Assembly (NCBI GenBank): GCA_963814165.1
Contig: CAWFBW010000004.1
Coordinates: 1-64,000, forward strand
Origin: DASRAA01 sp963814165
GTDB lineage: Bacteria > Acidobacteriota > Terriglobia > Terriglobales > Acidobacteriaceae
DNA: 64,000 bases
Reading direction: 5' to 3'
Each line of letters begins with the position of its first letter. Position 1 is the first letter of the stretch. The position numbers and the translations under genes were made by a program. The notes below the pieces were generated by a model, which saw only the letters and a list, made by a program, of their open reading frames with translations, was not told the DNA's origin and searched no databases. Shown here piece by piece: positions 27,212 to 36,760 of this stretch.

Positions 27212-29314
27212 GTGAAGAATTACGAAGGCGCGAACATCCGTAACGTCGCCCTGGTCGGGCACTCACACTCGGGCAAAACCTCGCTCGCATCCGCCATGCT
27301 GTTCACCGCTGGCGCCACTCAGCGCCTCGGTCGCGTGGACGAGGGCAATACCGTTACCGATTACGACGACGAGGAGATCAATCGCTCGATGTCCATCACT
27401 GCGGCCACGGCCGTAGTCGAGTGGGGCAAGACCAAGATCAACCTGGTGGACACGCCCGGCTTCAGCATGTTCATCCATGAAGCCGAGATGGCGCTGCCCG
27501 CCGTGGATAGCGCCCTCGTTGTTGTGGATGCCGTCAGCGGCGTGGAAGTAGTCACCGAGCGCATCTGGCATTATGCCGATAGGTTCCTGCTGCCGCGCGC
27601 GATTGTATGCACCCGCATGGACCGCGAGCGCGCCGACTTTACCCGCGTGATGGATTCCCTTACTACCGCGTTTGGCCGCACCGTGGTTCCCATTCAATTG
27701 CCCGTAGGCTCGGAGAAGAGCTTTACCGGGGTCGTCGACCTGGTGAAGATGCACGCCTACACCTACGAAATGGGCGGCAGCGGTAAGGCGACGATCGGTC
27801 CAATTCCCGCCAACATGGAAGAGGAAGCCAAGGCCGCACACGAGCGCCTGGTAGAACTCGTCGCCGAGGGTGACGACAAATTGATGGAGGAGTTCTTCGA
27901 GACCGGCACCATCGGCGAAGAACACATCATCGCGGGCCTGCACAACGCCATCCGTGAAGACAAGATTTTCCCGGTGCTGTTCGCTTCCGGCCTGGGCAAC
28001 ATGGGCACCGACGAAGTGCTCGACTTCATCGTTGACTACCTGCCAACCGCGGCGGAACGCGGCACGGTGAAGGCCGCTGCCGTGGGTGACGCCGAGCCGG
28101 CGGTGCGCAAGGTCAGCGATTCCGAACCACTCTCGCTTTTCGTGTTCAAGACGATCAGCGATCCATTCTCGGGACGCATCTCGTTCTTCAAAGTATTCTC
28201 GGGCGTGCTGAAGAACGACGCGGTAGTGCAGAACTTCACTCGCGGCAGCAGCGAGAAGTTTGCGCATCTCTCGGTGATGCAGGGCAAGACAGCCGTTCCA
28301 GTCAACGAACTGCACGCTGGAGACATTGGCGCGGTCGCCAAGCTGAAAGACACCCTGACCGGCGACTCGCTGGGTGACAAGCCGTCGCCCGTTCAGTATC
28401 CGCAAGAGAAGTTTGCCGAACCGGCTATCACATTTGCCATCGAGCCCAAGACTCGCGCTGACGAAGACAAGTTGAGCAACGGCATCCATAAGCTGATGGA
28501 AGAAGATGTGATGCTGCGCTTTTTCCGCGATCCGCAGACCAAGGAGTTCCTCATTGCGGGCACCGGACAGCAGCACATCGAAGTTGTCGTCTCGAAGCTG
28601 AAGAACCGCTACCACACGGAGGTCATCCTGAAGGCGCCGAAGGTGCCGTATCGCGAGACCATCCGCGGCAAGGCCGACGTGCAGGGTCGCCACAAAAAGC
28701 AGTCGGGCGGACACGGGCAGTTCGGCGATTGCAAGATCAAGATGGAACCGCTACCCCATGGCGGAAACTTCGAGTTCGTCAACGAAATCTTCGGGGGCGC
28801 GATTCCCAAGAATTACATTCCCGCAGTCGAAAAGGGGATTGTGGAAGCGGCGGCACGCGGCCATTTGGCAGGTTTCCCGGTGGTGGACTTCCGAGTGATC
28901 CTGTATGACGGCTCTTACCACGATGTCGATTCCAACGAACTGTCGTTCAAGACCGCAGGGCGCATCGCCTTCCGCAAGGCGATGGAGCAAGCCAAGCCCA
29001 CGCTGCTGGAGCCGATCATGAACGTCGAGATCACCATACCCGACGAGTTTGCGGGCTCTATCATGGGCGACCTCAACAGTCGTCGCGGACGCATTCAGGG
29101 CATGGACAACAAGGCCGGCAAGACCATCGTGAAAGCTGAAGTTCCCATGGCTGAGATGCTGACCTACGGCACCGACCTCACCTCGATGACGCAGGGGCGG
29201 GGCAGCTTCTCCATGGAAATGGATCACTACGACTTCGTTCCGGCCTTGCAGCAGGAGAAGATCATCGCAGCCGCTAAGGCCGAACGCGGTGAAGTGGTGG
29301 AAGAAGAAGAGTAA
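27212..29314 (+). CDS. Elongation factor G paralogue (EF-G type)
   Basis: A 700-residue translational GTPase. The G domain has P-loop GHSHSGKTSL, DTPGF in place of the usual DTPGH, and TRMD in place of the canonical NKMD at G4. EF-G domains II-V follow (SGGHGQFGDCKIKMEP, VDSNELSFKTAGRIAFRKAM, GSIMGDLNSRRGRIQGM). Its sequence is closer to the second EF-G class found beside the housekeeping copy in many Acidobacteria, and it is not in an rps operon. GTG 27212 follows AAGGAG; the open frame extends to 27038 through the leader. A paralogue role in ribosome recycling or stress is a guess. Confidence 0.88.
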   Translation: MKNYEGANIRNVALVGHSHSGKTSLASAMLFTAGATQRLGRVDEGNTVTDYDDEEINRSMSITAATAVVEWGKTKINLVDTPGFSMFIHEAEMALPAVDSALVVVDAVSGVEVVTERIWHYADRFLLPRAIVCTRMDRERADFTRVMDSLTTAFGRTVVPIQLPVGSEKSFTGVVDLVKMHAYTYEMGGSGKATIGPIPANMEEEAKAAHERLVELVAEGDDKLMEEFFETGTIGEEHIIAGLHNAIREDKIFPVLFASGLGNMGTDEVLDFIVDYLPTAAERGTVKAAAVGDAEPAVRKVSDSEPLSLFVFKTISDPFSGRISFFKVFSGVLKNDAVVQNFTRGSSEKFAHLSVMQGKTAVPVNELHAGDIGAVAKLKDTLTGDSLGDKPSPVQYPQEKFAEPAITFAIEPKTRADEDKLSNGIHKLMEEDVMLRFFRDPQTKEFLIAGTGQQHIEVVVSKLKNRYHTEVILKAPKVPYRETIRGKADVQGRHKKQSGGHGQFGDCKIKMEPLPHGGNFEFVNEIFGGAIPKNYIPAVEKGIVEAAARGHLAGFPVVDFRVILYDGSYHDVDSNELSFKTAGRIAFRKAMEQAKPTLLEPIMNVEITIPDEFAGSIMGDLNSRRGRIQGMDNKAGKTIVKAEVPMAEMLTYGTDLTSMTQGRGSFSMEMDHYDFVPALQQEKIIAAAKAERGEVVEEEE

Positions 29315-29335
29315 CGTTCTTTGTCTCTCCACCGG

Positions 29336-29359
29336 GCCCGGCTGCACGCCGGGCTTTTT
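29336..29359 (+). terminator. Rho-independent terminator after the EF-G gene
   Basis: Stem GCCCGGC/GCCGGGC with a TGCAC loop, then five T residues. It lies 22 bp after the EF-G stop and just before the convergent permease stop. Confidence 0.85.
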
Positions 29360-29365
29360 CATTTC

Positions 29366-31790
29366 TCACTCACACCGCAACGCCTCCATCGGGTCCACTC
29401 TCGACGCCCTGCGTGCCGGCAAATAGTTGGCCAGCAACCCGACTGCGGTCAACATCAGCGCGACCAGCGCCAGAGTTCCCACGTCCGTTGGGCGTACTTG
29501 ATACAACAGCGACGACAAGAAGCGAGTCAAGCTCAACGAGATAACCAGGCCAGAGAACAAACCCACGGCGATGATGGTCACTCCTCGCCACAATACCAGC
29601 CGCATGACATCAGCACGTGCGGCGCCCAGGGCCACGCGGATTCCCAGTTCGCGGGTCCGCTGGCTCATCGTGTACGACACCACACCGTAAATTCCCACAG
29701 CCGCAAGAACGATAGCGAGTGTCCCAAAGAGCCCGAGCAACAGCAGCGTGTATCGGCGTGCTGCCGTCGAATCCGCAACGTATCTCGCGAGCGGCTGCAC
29801 CTGGTAAACGGGCTGCGTTGGGTCGACCGCCAGGAAGGCTTTGCGGACGTCACCCTCCATCCGTTCAGGATCGCCCGCGGTCCGTACCAACAGGTTGAAG
29901 CCGAAGTTCATGTTCTGTGCCTGGGCGATATACACCTCCATCGCCGAGGGCCGGTCCAGCGCGTACTGGCGCACATCGCCCACAATGCCGACGATGGTCA
30001 TCCACTCCTTCTTGTCGTCGCGGCCACCCAACTGAATGTGCCTGCCGATCGGATCTTCGCCCGGAAACACTGCGCGCGCGCATGATTCGCTGATCAGAGC
30101 AACACGTGGCGCTCCGGCCCGATCTTCAGCGGTAAACAGCCGCCCCCGCTTCAACGGAATACGCATGACGTTGAAGTAGTCGGGCGAAACCGAATACGCA
30201 TCGGGTGAAGGAGCCTCCGACTCATTCGCCAGCGGGCGGTCCTGGATATGGAAACCGCGACGGTCGGAACTTGCCATCGGCAAAACACTGGCCATGGCTG
30301 CTCCCTCAATACCGGGTGTTGCGCGCAGGCGCTCCATAACCTGTTCGTAGAAATTCAGCTCCGCTTCCGGCTTCTTGTAGCGCTCGCCGTACACGTACAC
30401 TCCGGCGGTCAGCACGTTATGCGGATCGTATCCCGGACTCACGTTCACCAGCTTCAGCAAACTCTTTCCAAGCAACCCTGCTCCCATTAAGAGCGCGAAG
30501 GCCAAGGCGAGTTCAACTGTAACCAGCAGGTCGCGATAACCGTGGCGCGAGCGTCCCTCGGTGGTATGTCCCGAATCCTTGAGCGCCTCGTTGAGAGATA
30601 CCCGCGACGCTCGCAGCGCCGGAACGACTCCGAATAACAGCCCCGTAAGAACGCTGACGCCCAACGCGAACAGCAGTACCGGGAGGTCGAGACGGATCTC
30701 CTGGGCGCGAGGCAACTCCTTGGGGCTGAGGCCGGCAAGCGCGCCCATGCCCCAGTAAGCGAGCAGCAAACCGGCGGCTCCGCCCATTAATCGAGAGCAG
30801 CAGGTTCTCCGTCAAAAGCTGGCGTACCAGGCGGCCGCGATCCGCGCCCAGCGCGCTGCGGACCGCCATTTCCCGAGTGCGGCTGGCGGCTCGCGCCATT
30901 GCCAGGTGTGCGACGTTGGCACAGGCGATCAGCAGCACGAAACCAACAGCGCCCAGCAGGATCCAGAGTGCGGTGCTGACGCTTCCCACCAGGTAATCGC
31001 GCAGTGGCATGATGGCGATGACCGTGCGGGCCGCGTAATCCTTGGGATTCTCGCGAACGATGTCCCGCATGATGGTGTTCAGCTCGGCCCTGGCCTGTTC
31101 TACCGAAACACCGGGCTTCAGTCGCCCGATCAACTGCAAATGCTGGCAGCCGCGGCACGCCATATCGAGAGCGAGGTCGTAGCCCAGGGGCGTGTAGATC
31201 TCAGGCAGTGCTGAACGGTCGGAACGAACGAAGGGCCGAAAGTTTTCGGGAAGAACCCCGACCACCGTGTAGGAGCGGCCAGTGAGCTGAATGGTGCGGC
31301 CGACCACGGAGGGATCGCCACCAAAGCGGCGCAGCCATAGGCCGTAAGTCAGGATGGCCTCGAACCGGGTTTGCGGGTGGTCTTCTTCCTCCCGGAAGTT
31401 CCTCCCGAGCTTCATCTTGGTGCCCAGCGTGTCGAAGTAGTCGAATCCGATGCGCATTCCTTGCAGCACTTCGGGCTGACCCTGCTCGACAAAGGCGCCG
31501 CCTCCATCGCGGAAGAGCGAGAGACTCTCGAACGAGTGGCTGCGGCTGCGGAGGTCGTGGGTGGTGGTGAAGTCCACAGTCTGAGGGACCGGCGTATCGG
31601 GATCGCTCTCGGCGACTTTGACCAGGCGGCTGGGATCGCGGTAGGGCAGTTGGTCGAGGAGCACGGCCTTTACGGCGCTGAAGATGGCCGTGTTCGCCCC
31701 GATGCCGAGCGCGAGGGTAGCGATGGTGATCAGGGCAAACAGCGGGGCCTTCCGAAGCTGGCGGAATGCGTATCGAATGTCTGCAAGCAT
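29366..31790 (-). pseudogene. ADOP-family duplicated ABC permease, one frameshift
   Basis: A second MacB/FtsX-type duplicated permease of about 807 residues. The frame breaks near 30785: ENLLLSI in the upstream piece continues as MGGAAGLLLAYWG in the next frame. Removing one A from the TTAATGG on the coding strand restores a continuous protein. The N-terminal LALGIGANTAIFSAVKA, the first FtsX block with REMAVRSALGA, and the C-terminal TRELGIRVALGAA are all intact. ATG 31790 has GAGG upstream. With no other lesion, an assembly error is likely. No regulator or ATPase gene is adjacent. Confidence 0.85.
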
Positions 31791-32442
31791 GGGTGATCGA
31801 CCTCGCTGCCGGAATTGGGGATGCGAAAGGAGGATTTGCACGTGGGAAGCCAGCCGGTTTTCGCTTTGGGATCAATCGGATTACGGGGAGGTCATCGGTG
31901 GTCGATGTCCGCTCATGGGGTGGGGTTGTCCGTGGGCGGACGAGGAGTTATTGCTGAAGGAGATGGTTTGTAAAGTGTATTAGTGGTTTACAACAGAACA
32001 ATTTCACGATCGCTTATTTTTTATTGTTATACGTAACTATTACACAAACTCATACTATTTAAGTATTTTTAAATCAGCGACCAACGAGCTAGATATAGGT
32101 TACCGTATACTGTTATATATTACTATGCATTTATCTTACTATGTCTTCCAGCGCCGAAGCCAGCTCCAGAAAAGCGTGCAAAGGAGCGTCCGTCACTCCT
32201 GAGAACATGAAAGCGATTCGGATTTTCAAAGAGCGTCTTTCACCCGCAGCCTGGGCGCGGTGGAGGCAGTGACACGATTCCCTTCCCCTTCTCCACGTTT
32301 AGCGCGGAGCCGATGCTGAGTGCAAGAAAAATCGAGAAGGTGGGAAAACTTTAGTAACCACTTGGCTGTGGCGATGTGAGTGGCGTGTTCCCAGGTTAGC
32401 GCCGAAAAGAGGGGCGTGAACCCTGAAACGTCCGTAACGCTT
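31791..32442. other. Long gap with an AT-rich island
   Basis: 652 bp without a firm gene. Bases 31970 to about 32140 are strikingly AT-rich compared with all flanking genes, with small palindromes such as GTTATACGTAAC. Bases 32324-32360 carry a motif repeated at 63376-63412. A 43-codon frame lies at 32141-32272. The stretch separates the start of a minus-strand permease from the end of a minus-strand WG protein, so it can hold the permease promoter. Confidence 0.5.
32141..32272 (+). CDS. Possible 43-residue protein, unrecognised
   Basis: A short frame starts at ATG 32141 at the edge of the AT-rich stretch, which would serve as promoter, and ends with TGA at 32270-32272. The product is basic with a serine/alanine-rich start and the end AAWARWRQ. 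No ribosome site is clear and no family is recognised. It may be fortuitous. Confidence 0.2.
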   Translation: MSSSAEASSRKACKGASVTPENMKAIRIFKERLSPAAWARWRQ

Positions 32443-33429
32443 CTACCACGGCCCGTTCCAAACGAACTTGCCAGACGTATCGATGTATCCAATCGCGGTC
32501 TTTGCGAGGCCATCGGAAAAATCGGTGGCAGCTTTAAATCCGGTACGGCTGAGTTTCGTCCCATCCTTGGTCAAGTAGTTGGACTTTCCATCGCGGTCAC
32601 GCTCCAGGACGAGCCCATCGTGGAACTCATAAACATAGTCGGCATCAGTGGTGAACGCCGTGGTGCCATCGGGGCGGATGAAACTCCATTTCCCGCCCTG
32701 CTTCACCGCCGCCAAACCTTCTGCAAAGGGCGCCGCTTGTTCGTATTGAGGAGCGATTGCGATTTCGCCCTTTTTGTTAATGTATCCCCACTTATCACCG
32801 ACCCTTACCGGCGCGAGTGGCCCGCCACGGAAAGTCACGGCAAACAGGTGAGTGGCCAAAACCACGGCGCCGCTGGCGTCGATATACATGGTTTGCGAGC
32901 CGCTTCTGACGCATGCCAGTCCCTTCTGGAATCCGGAAGCTTCATCGTATTGCGGCGGAATTGCAAGCTCGCCCTGTGTGTCAAGATATCCCCACTTGCT
33001 GTCCACCAGCACGGGAACCCGACCCTCCGCAAACTGGAAGATGTCGCGATTGTTGGCTACTTCGTATTTGATGGGCACCACCATGCGCCCGGTGCGATCA
33101 ATGAACCCATAGTGTTGGGTAAAATCTTCGACGTAGGCCCTTCCCTCAATGAATCTTCCCGCGTTAATCACCCGCAGGTTGGCGATCACGACTCGGCCCG
33201 CCGTATCAATGTAGGCCCATTCGCCCTCAACATTTATGGGGGCTAATCCTTCTGAGAACGAGGCGCCACCCTGATACGGCCCCGGGAGAACAATCTTCCC
33301 GCTCCTGTTGATGAAGCCATATCCGGATCCGATCTGCGATCGGACCGCCACCAAGTCTTCGGACTGCTGACACAGTGCGATGGGAGCAGAGAGCAGCAGA
33401 AAAGCCACAGCGCGGACAAGAAGTCGCAT
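32443..33429 (-). CDS. WG-repeat protein, exported
   Basis: A 328-residue protein with a signal peptide (ending IALCQQ). At least six WG-type repeats follow; each has a core such as KWGYI or EWAYI, then DTQGELAIPPQY-like segments and a short F(A/S)EGLA turn. These beta-rich repeats occur in bacterial cell-envelope proteins of unknown role. It lies upstream of no same-strand gene within 500 bp and follows the molybdoenzyme operon in the opposite sense of coordinates, so it is probably monocistronic. Confidence 0.85.
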   Translation of the reverse strand: MRLLVRAVAFLLLSAPIALCQQSEDLVAVRSQIGSGYGFINRSGKIVLPGPYQGGASFSEGLAPINVEGEWAYIDTAGRVVIANLRVINAGRFIEGRAYVEDFTQHYGFIDRTGRMVVPIKYEVANNRDIFQFAEGRVPVLVDSKWGYLDTQGELAIPPQYDEASGFQKGLACVRSGSQTMYIDASGAVVLATHLFAVTFRGGPLAPVRVGDKWGYINKKGEIAIAPQYEQAAPFAEGLAAVKQGGKWSFIRPDGTTAFTTDADYVYEFHDGLVLERDRDGKSNYLTKDGTKLSRTGFKAATDFSDGLAKTAIGYIDTSGKFVWNGPW

Positions 33430-33470
33430 GTCTTACCTTATCTGCTCGACCATTCGAGCGACAGTAAAGC

Positions 33471-33502
33471 CCCACATATCCCCAAAGGCAGGGATATGCG
33501 GG
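33471..33502 (-). terminator. Hairpin after the molybdoenzyme gene
   Basis: A stem of 11 pairs with one mismatch (CCCACATATCCC against GGGATATGCGGG) and an 8-base loop, 14 bp beyond the stop of the molybdoenzyme gene. No T run follows, so termination is not certain. Confidence 0.4.
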
Positions 33503-33515
33503 CCAGCCAAACAGT

Positions 33516-34271
33516 TCAGATGCCCGCGTACCATGCGTAGCCGGCCTCGGGCGAGGCGGAGCCGAGGCCTTTGCCGAACGATTTCATCGAGTCGGTGACG
33601 GTCAAGTGGGTGATGAACTTCACGCTCTTGTATCCGAGTTGACGGGGCACGCGCATGCGCAGCGGGCCGCCGAAGCCGACGGGAAGCTCGGCGTCGTTCA
33701 TGCCGTAGGTCAGAATGGTCTGCGGATGCAGTGCGTCGGTCATGTCGACGCTCTCCCACCAGTCAGGCTGAATAGAGTAGTACACGACATAGCGCGCATG
33801 CGGCGACGCGCCGCACGCTTTGAGCACCTCAGACAGTGGCGTGCCGATCCACTCCGCCACATACGACCAGCCTTCTTCGCATACCACCTCGGTGATCTGG
33901 CTGCTCACCGGAAACTGCTTCAGATCAGCCACCGAAAGCGATGCCGGTTGCGCCACCATTCCATCCACGGCCAAACGCCAGTCGGCAAACCCGCTGCTCT
34001 TGTGGCGCTCGAACTCATCACCGAGAGGCGCGTGTTCGTTCGCAAATGGCTTCTCCGAGATCATGCTGCACGGAAACTCGCGCGCCATTGAGTGGGTGGT
34101 GATCAGGCGCTGTGCGGCGTAGGTCAGCGTTGTGCCCGGTCCCCAGATTCCGCCGCTGTCTGGAGGAATCAGCCCGTAGCGCTTAGCCAGGCCGGCGGCC
34201 GTGGCAAGGCCGGCGACGCCTGCGGCGGCGATTCCTGTGGTCACAAATGCGCGGCGCGAGATTTTGCTCAT
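33516..34271 (-). CDS. YedY/MsrP-like molybdopterin-dependent oxidoreductase
   Basis: A 251-residue sulfite-oxidase-fold enzyme. The N-terminal Tat signal (SRRAFV then a hydrophobic AAGVAGLATAAGLA) would export it folded with molybdopterin. The conserved Cys that binds molybdenum is in ITEVVCEEGW. The later WWESVDM, GGPLRMRVPRQLGYKSVK and the DALHPQTIL segment fit the family. Its gene overlaps that of the cytochrome b partner by 4 bp, as is usual for membrane-anchored members that take electrons from the quinone pool. Substrate unknown (methionine sulfoxide is one family case). Confidence 0.88.
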   Translation of the reverse strand: MSKISRRAFVTTGIAAAGVAGLATAAGLAKRYGLIPPDSGGIWGPGTTLTYAAQRLITTHSMAREFPCSMISEKPFANEHAPLGDEFERHKSSGFADWRLAVDGMVAQPASLSVADLKQFPVSSQITEVVCEEGWSYVAEWIGTPLSEVLKACGASPHARYVVYYSIQPDWWESVDMTDALHPQTILTYGMNDAELPVGFGGPLRMRVPRQLGYKSVKFITHLTVTDSMKSFGKGLGSASPEAGYAWYAGI

Positions 34272-34999
34272 GGGCGCTCCTCGTGTATGTCAACCGAGCC
34301 GGTAATCATCCCTCGCATGCGGTTCCTGAATCCCGATAGCGCGACCATTGCTACATGGACAAGGAGAAACAGCACTAGCGCAATGGTGACGAAGAAATGC
34401 AGCGTGCGCGCCGATTGGCGGCCTCCCAGCAGATTCACCCCCGCTGGAAACGCCGAGTTGAAGCCAGGGGACAAGGCCAGACCCGTCCAGATGACCAGCG
34501 GAAACAGTATGAACACCACCGCCAAGTACGCGGTCCGTTGCAGCACGTTGTAGGAAAGCTCTTCGTCGGCCGAGGGCCGCTTGAAGCGAAGGTGGTTTGC
34601 CATCACTTGCATTACCGATCGCCACGACCGTTCCGCGCGCGCGGGAACCAGGTTGCTACGGAAGTGCCCTGTCCACAAACCCCACACGAGGTACGCCAGC
34701 CCGGTCAGCACTGCGGCCCACGCCGCCTGGAAGTGCAGAGAACGGCTCCAGCCATTCTGGTCGGGCAGCACGTAGTTGTAGCCCGTGGGCACGGTGGCCC
34801 GCGACGATGGAATTGGAATCTTGAACAACGTGGCTGTTCCGGAGTTGCCGGTTTCGCCCCAATAGAAACGTGGATGCGAGACCACGATCTCGAGTCCGCT
34901 GAGGAGTAAAGCGAAGAAGCAGAGCGCGGTGATCCAGTGGGTCGCGCGCACGAACGCGGCATGCCTGGGAGTGGGTTGGCCTGTGGGTGCGGCGGACAT
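34268..34999 (-). CDS. Cytochrome b561-like membrane subunit
   Basis: A protein of about 243 residues with five hydrophobic segments and His residues in helices (VRATHWITALCFF; LHFQAAWAAVLTGL; LHFFVTIALVLFLLVHVAM) that can bind two b haems. It matches the cytochrome b subunits of thiosulfate reductase/formate dehydrogenase type. Translational coupling (ATGA overlap) with the molybdoenzyme marks it as its quinone-linked electron donor. The start is uncertain: 34999 is chosen, while 35011 and 35077 are also in frame. Confidence 0.8.
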   Translation of the reverse strand: MSAAPTGQPTPRHAAFVRATHWITALCFFALLLSGLEIVVSHPRFYWGETGNSGTATLFKIPIPSSRATVPTGYNYVLPDQNGWSRSLHFQAAWAAVLTGLAYLVWGLWTGHFRSNLVPARAERSWRSVMQVMANHLRFKRPSADEELSYNVLQRTAYLAVVFILFPLVIWTGLALSPGFNSAFPAGVNLLGGRQSARTLHFFVTIALVLFLLVHVAMVALSGFRNRMRGMITGSVDIHEERP

Positions 35000-35063
35000 T
35001 CCACGAAGCATAGCATGATCGGCGAGCCTCAATTTCCCCGCGTACGCTCGCTGAAAACAGCTG

Positions 35064-35230
35064 GGGCTAAAGCCCATTTCGCTTGGAGACTTGATTTCCC
35101 CGGCCCAAAGGCCGGGGCTTCCACCTACTTCCCCTCACGCCTTGCGGACTAAAGTCCGCTCGGCGACTCGAAAATAAGCGGCTTGACGCTGACCTAGAGG
35201 TCAGCTCTACCGAAGGCCGGGGCTCCCACC
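35064..35230. repeat. Cluster of REP-like palindromes
   Basis: Four hairpins with very short loops lie in a row: GGGCT-AA-AGCCC (35064-35075), CCCCGGCC-CAAA-GGCCGGGG (35098-35117), GCGGACT-AA-AGTCCGC (35144-35159) and GCTGACCT-AG-AGGTCAGC (35188-35205). An almost exact copy of 35106-35125 recurs at 35211-35230 (AGGCCGGGGCT followed by CCACC). They lie between the cytochrome b gene and the GH27 stop. Their common design suggests a dispersed palindrome family. Confidence 0.65.
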
Positions 35231-35241
35231 GAGCTCCTTCC

Positions 35242-36726
35242 CTACTTCGGCGCCTTCATGCTGAACATGAGCGAGCCGTGCGCGGGAATTGTGAACGACT
35301 GGTCAGCGGTGGCCTTGAAGTCTTCGTGCTTCCAGAGGTCGCGGACATTTGAGCCTATGGCGACGTGCATTTCGCTCCAAGGCAACTTCACAATGTTGGG
35401 CGTGTCGGCTCGGTTGACGACCACTAGAGCCGAGTCTCCGTTGTTCAAGGGGCGGGCAAAGAGGTCGGCTTCGCCAATCTTGCCGACCAAGAGTCCTTCG
35501 GCGCCCAGCGGGTCTTGATTCACGGCGATCACTTCCTTGTTGAGCAGAATGGAACGGGTGTCGGCGGACATGGTGCGAACATCGTTGCCCGCGAGCAGCG
35601 GCGCGGCGAATATCGCCCATAGGCTCATGTGAGTCCGGTACTCGTCGGTGGTCATGCCGCCGTTGCCGATCTCGAGCATGTCGGGATCGTTCCAGTGGCC
35701 GGGGCCGGCGTATTGGGCGATGGCCGACTGGCGGTCGGCGATGCCGATCATGCTCTTCCAGTTGTCGCTGATGTCTCCGGTGGAACGCCACAGGTTGCCG
35801 CCCGCCTCGGCTCCCCAGGTCCACACGTCGTTGCGGCCGTATTGGCAGAGACTGAAGACGATGGGCCGCTTGGTCGAGCGGAGGGCTTCGGCCATCTTCT
35901 GGTAAACGGCCTGCATGGCGTCGTCTTTGTAGAGGCGTCCGGCGCTGCACCAGTCGTACTTGAGGTAGTCAACGCCCCAGGCGGCGTAGGTCTTGGCGTC
36001 TTGCGCTTCGTGGGCGTAGCTGCCTTCGTATCCCGCGCAGGTGTAGGGGCCGGGAGAGGAGTAGATGCCGAACTTCAGTCCTTTGGAGTGGACGTAGTCG
36101 GCGAGCGACTTCATGTCGGGAAACTTATTGTTGGTCTGGATGACGCCGTTGGCATCGCGGTCGCCCTCCCAGGTGTCGTCGATGTTGAGGTAGATGTATC
36201 CGGCGTCGCGCATGCCGCTGGTGACAAGGGCGTCGGCCATTTCGCGGACGGTCTTGTCGTCGATCTTGCCGGCGAAGAGGTTCCAACTGTTCCAGCCCAT
36301 GGGAGGAGTTTTGGCGAGGCCGTTGGGCGAGAGGTCTTTCACGGGCGGCGGCGTGACGATGTTGGCGATGACGAAGGGGTCGGTCTTCACGCGCTCGGCG
36401 ACGACGTCGTAGGGCTTGTCGTTGTTCTCGTGGACGGTGTAGCGGAGTTTTTCGCCTTCGAGTGCGCCCTCGGCGGTGAGGTTGAACCAGGTGCTTTCTT
36501 TCGCCGTCAGCGTGAAGTGGTTGCCGTCAACGGAGCCTTGGATGATGGCGACGTCTCCCCAGGGGAGCTTGACCTTGCCGGAGAGCTGAGTGCCGGTTTG
36601 GGTGAGGACGAGTGCCATTTTGACGGTGTGTCCGTCGGGGGATTTGGAGGAGTGGAACCAGATGCCGGAGAGGTCGGCGGCGAATGCGAGAGGGGCGAGA
36701 AGGAGAAGTGCGATGAGGTGTTTCAT
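35242..36726 (-). CDS. GH27 alpha-galactosidase, exported
   Basis: A 494-residue exported glycoside hydrolase. A signal peptide (about 1-16) is followed by a beta-sandwich-like accessory region (about 17-130). The GH27 (beta/alpha)8 barrel then begins with PPMGWNSWN and LNIDDTW. The nucleophile Asp is at 258 in YLKYDWC, the acid/base Asp at 318 in RSTGDI, and GPGHWNDPDML follows. A C-terminal beta domain ends the protein. It releases alpha-linked galactose from plant oligosaccharides or galactomannan. It stands alone between repeats, with no sugar-transport genes beside it. Confidence 0.92.
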   Translation of the reverse strand: MKHLIALLLLAPLAFAADLSGIWFHSSKSPDGHTVKMALVLTQTGTQLSGKVKLPWGDVAIIQGSVDGNHFTLTAKESTWFNLTAEGALEGEKLRYTVHENNDKPYDVVAERVKTDPFVIANIVTPPPVKDLSPNGLAKTPPMGWNSWNLFAGKIDDKTVREMADALVTSGMRDAGYIYLNIDDTWEGDRDANGVIQTNNKFPDMKSLADYVHSKGLKFGIYSSPGPYTCAGYEGSYAHEAQDAKTYAAWGVDYLKYDWCSAGRLYKDDAMQAVYQKMAEALRSTKRPIVFSLCQYGRNDVWTWGAEAGGNLWRSTGDISDNWKSMIGIADRQSAIAQYAGPGHWNDPDMLEIGNGGMTTDEYRTHMSLWAIFAAPLLAGNDVRTMSADTRSILLNKEVIAVNQDPLGAEGLLVGKIGEADLFARPLNNGDSALVVVNRADTPNIVKLPWSEMHVAIGSNVRDLWKHEDFKATADQSFTIPAHGSLMFSMKAPK

Positions 36727-36760
36727 GGGGATAACGATAACTCATGAGGGTTTTTTTTAT

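Noticed and set aside
27263..28714. A 483-codon open frame antisense to the EF-G gene
   Set aside because: It mirrors the sense gene in a GC-rich codon pattern, has no recognisable domain and overlaps a clear gene fully.
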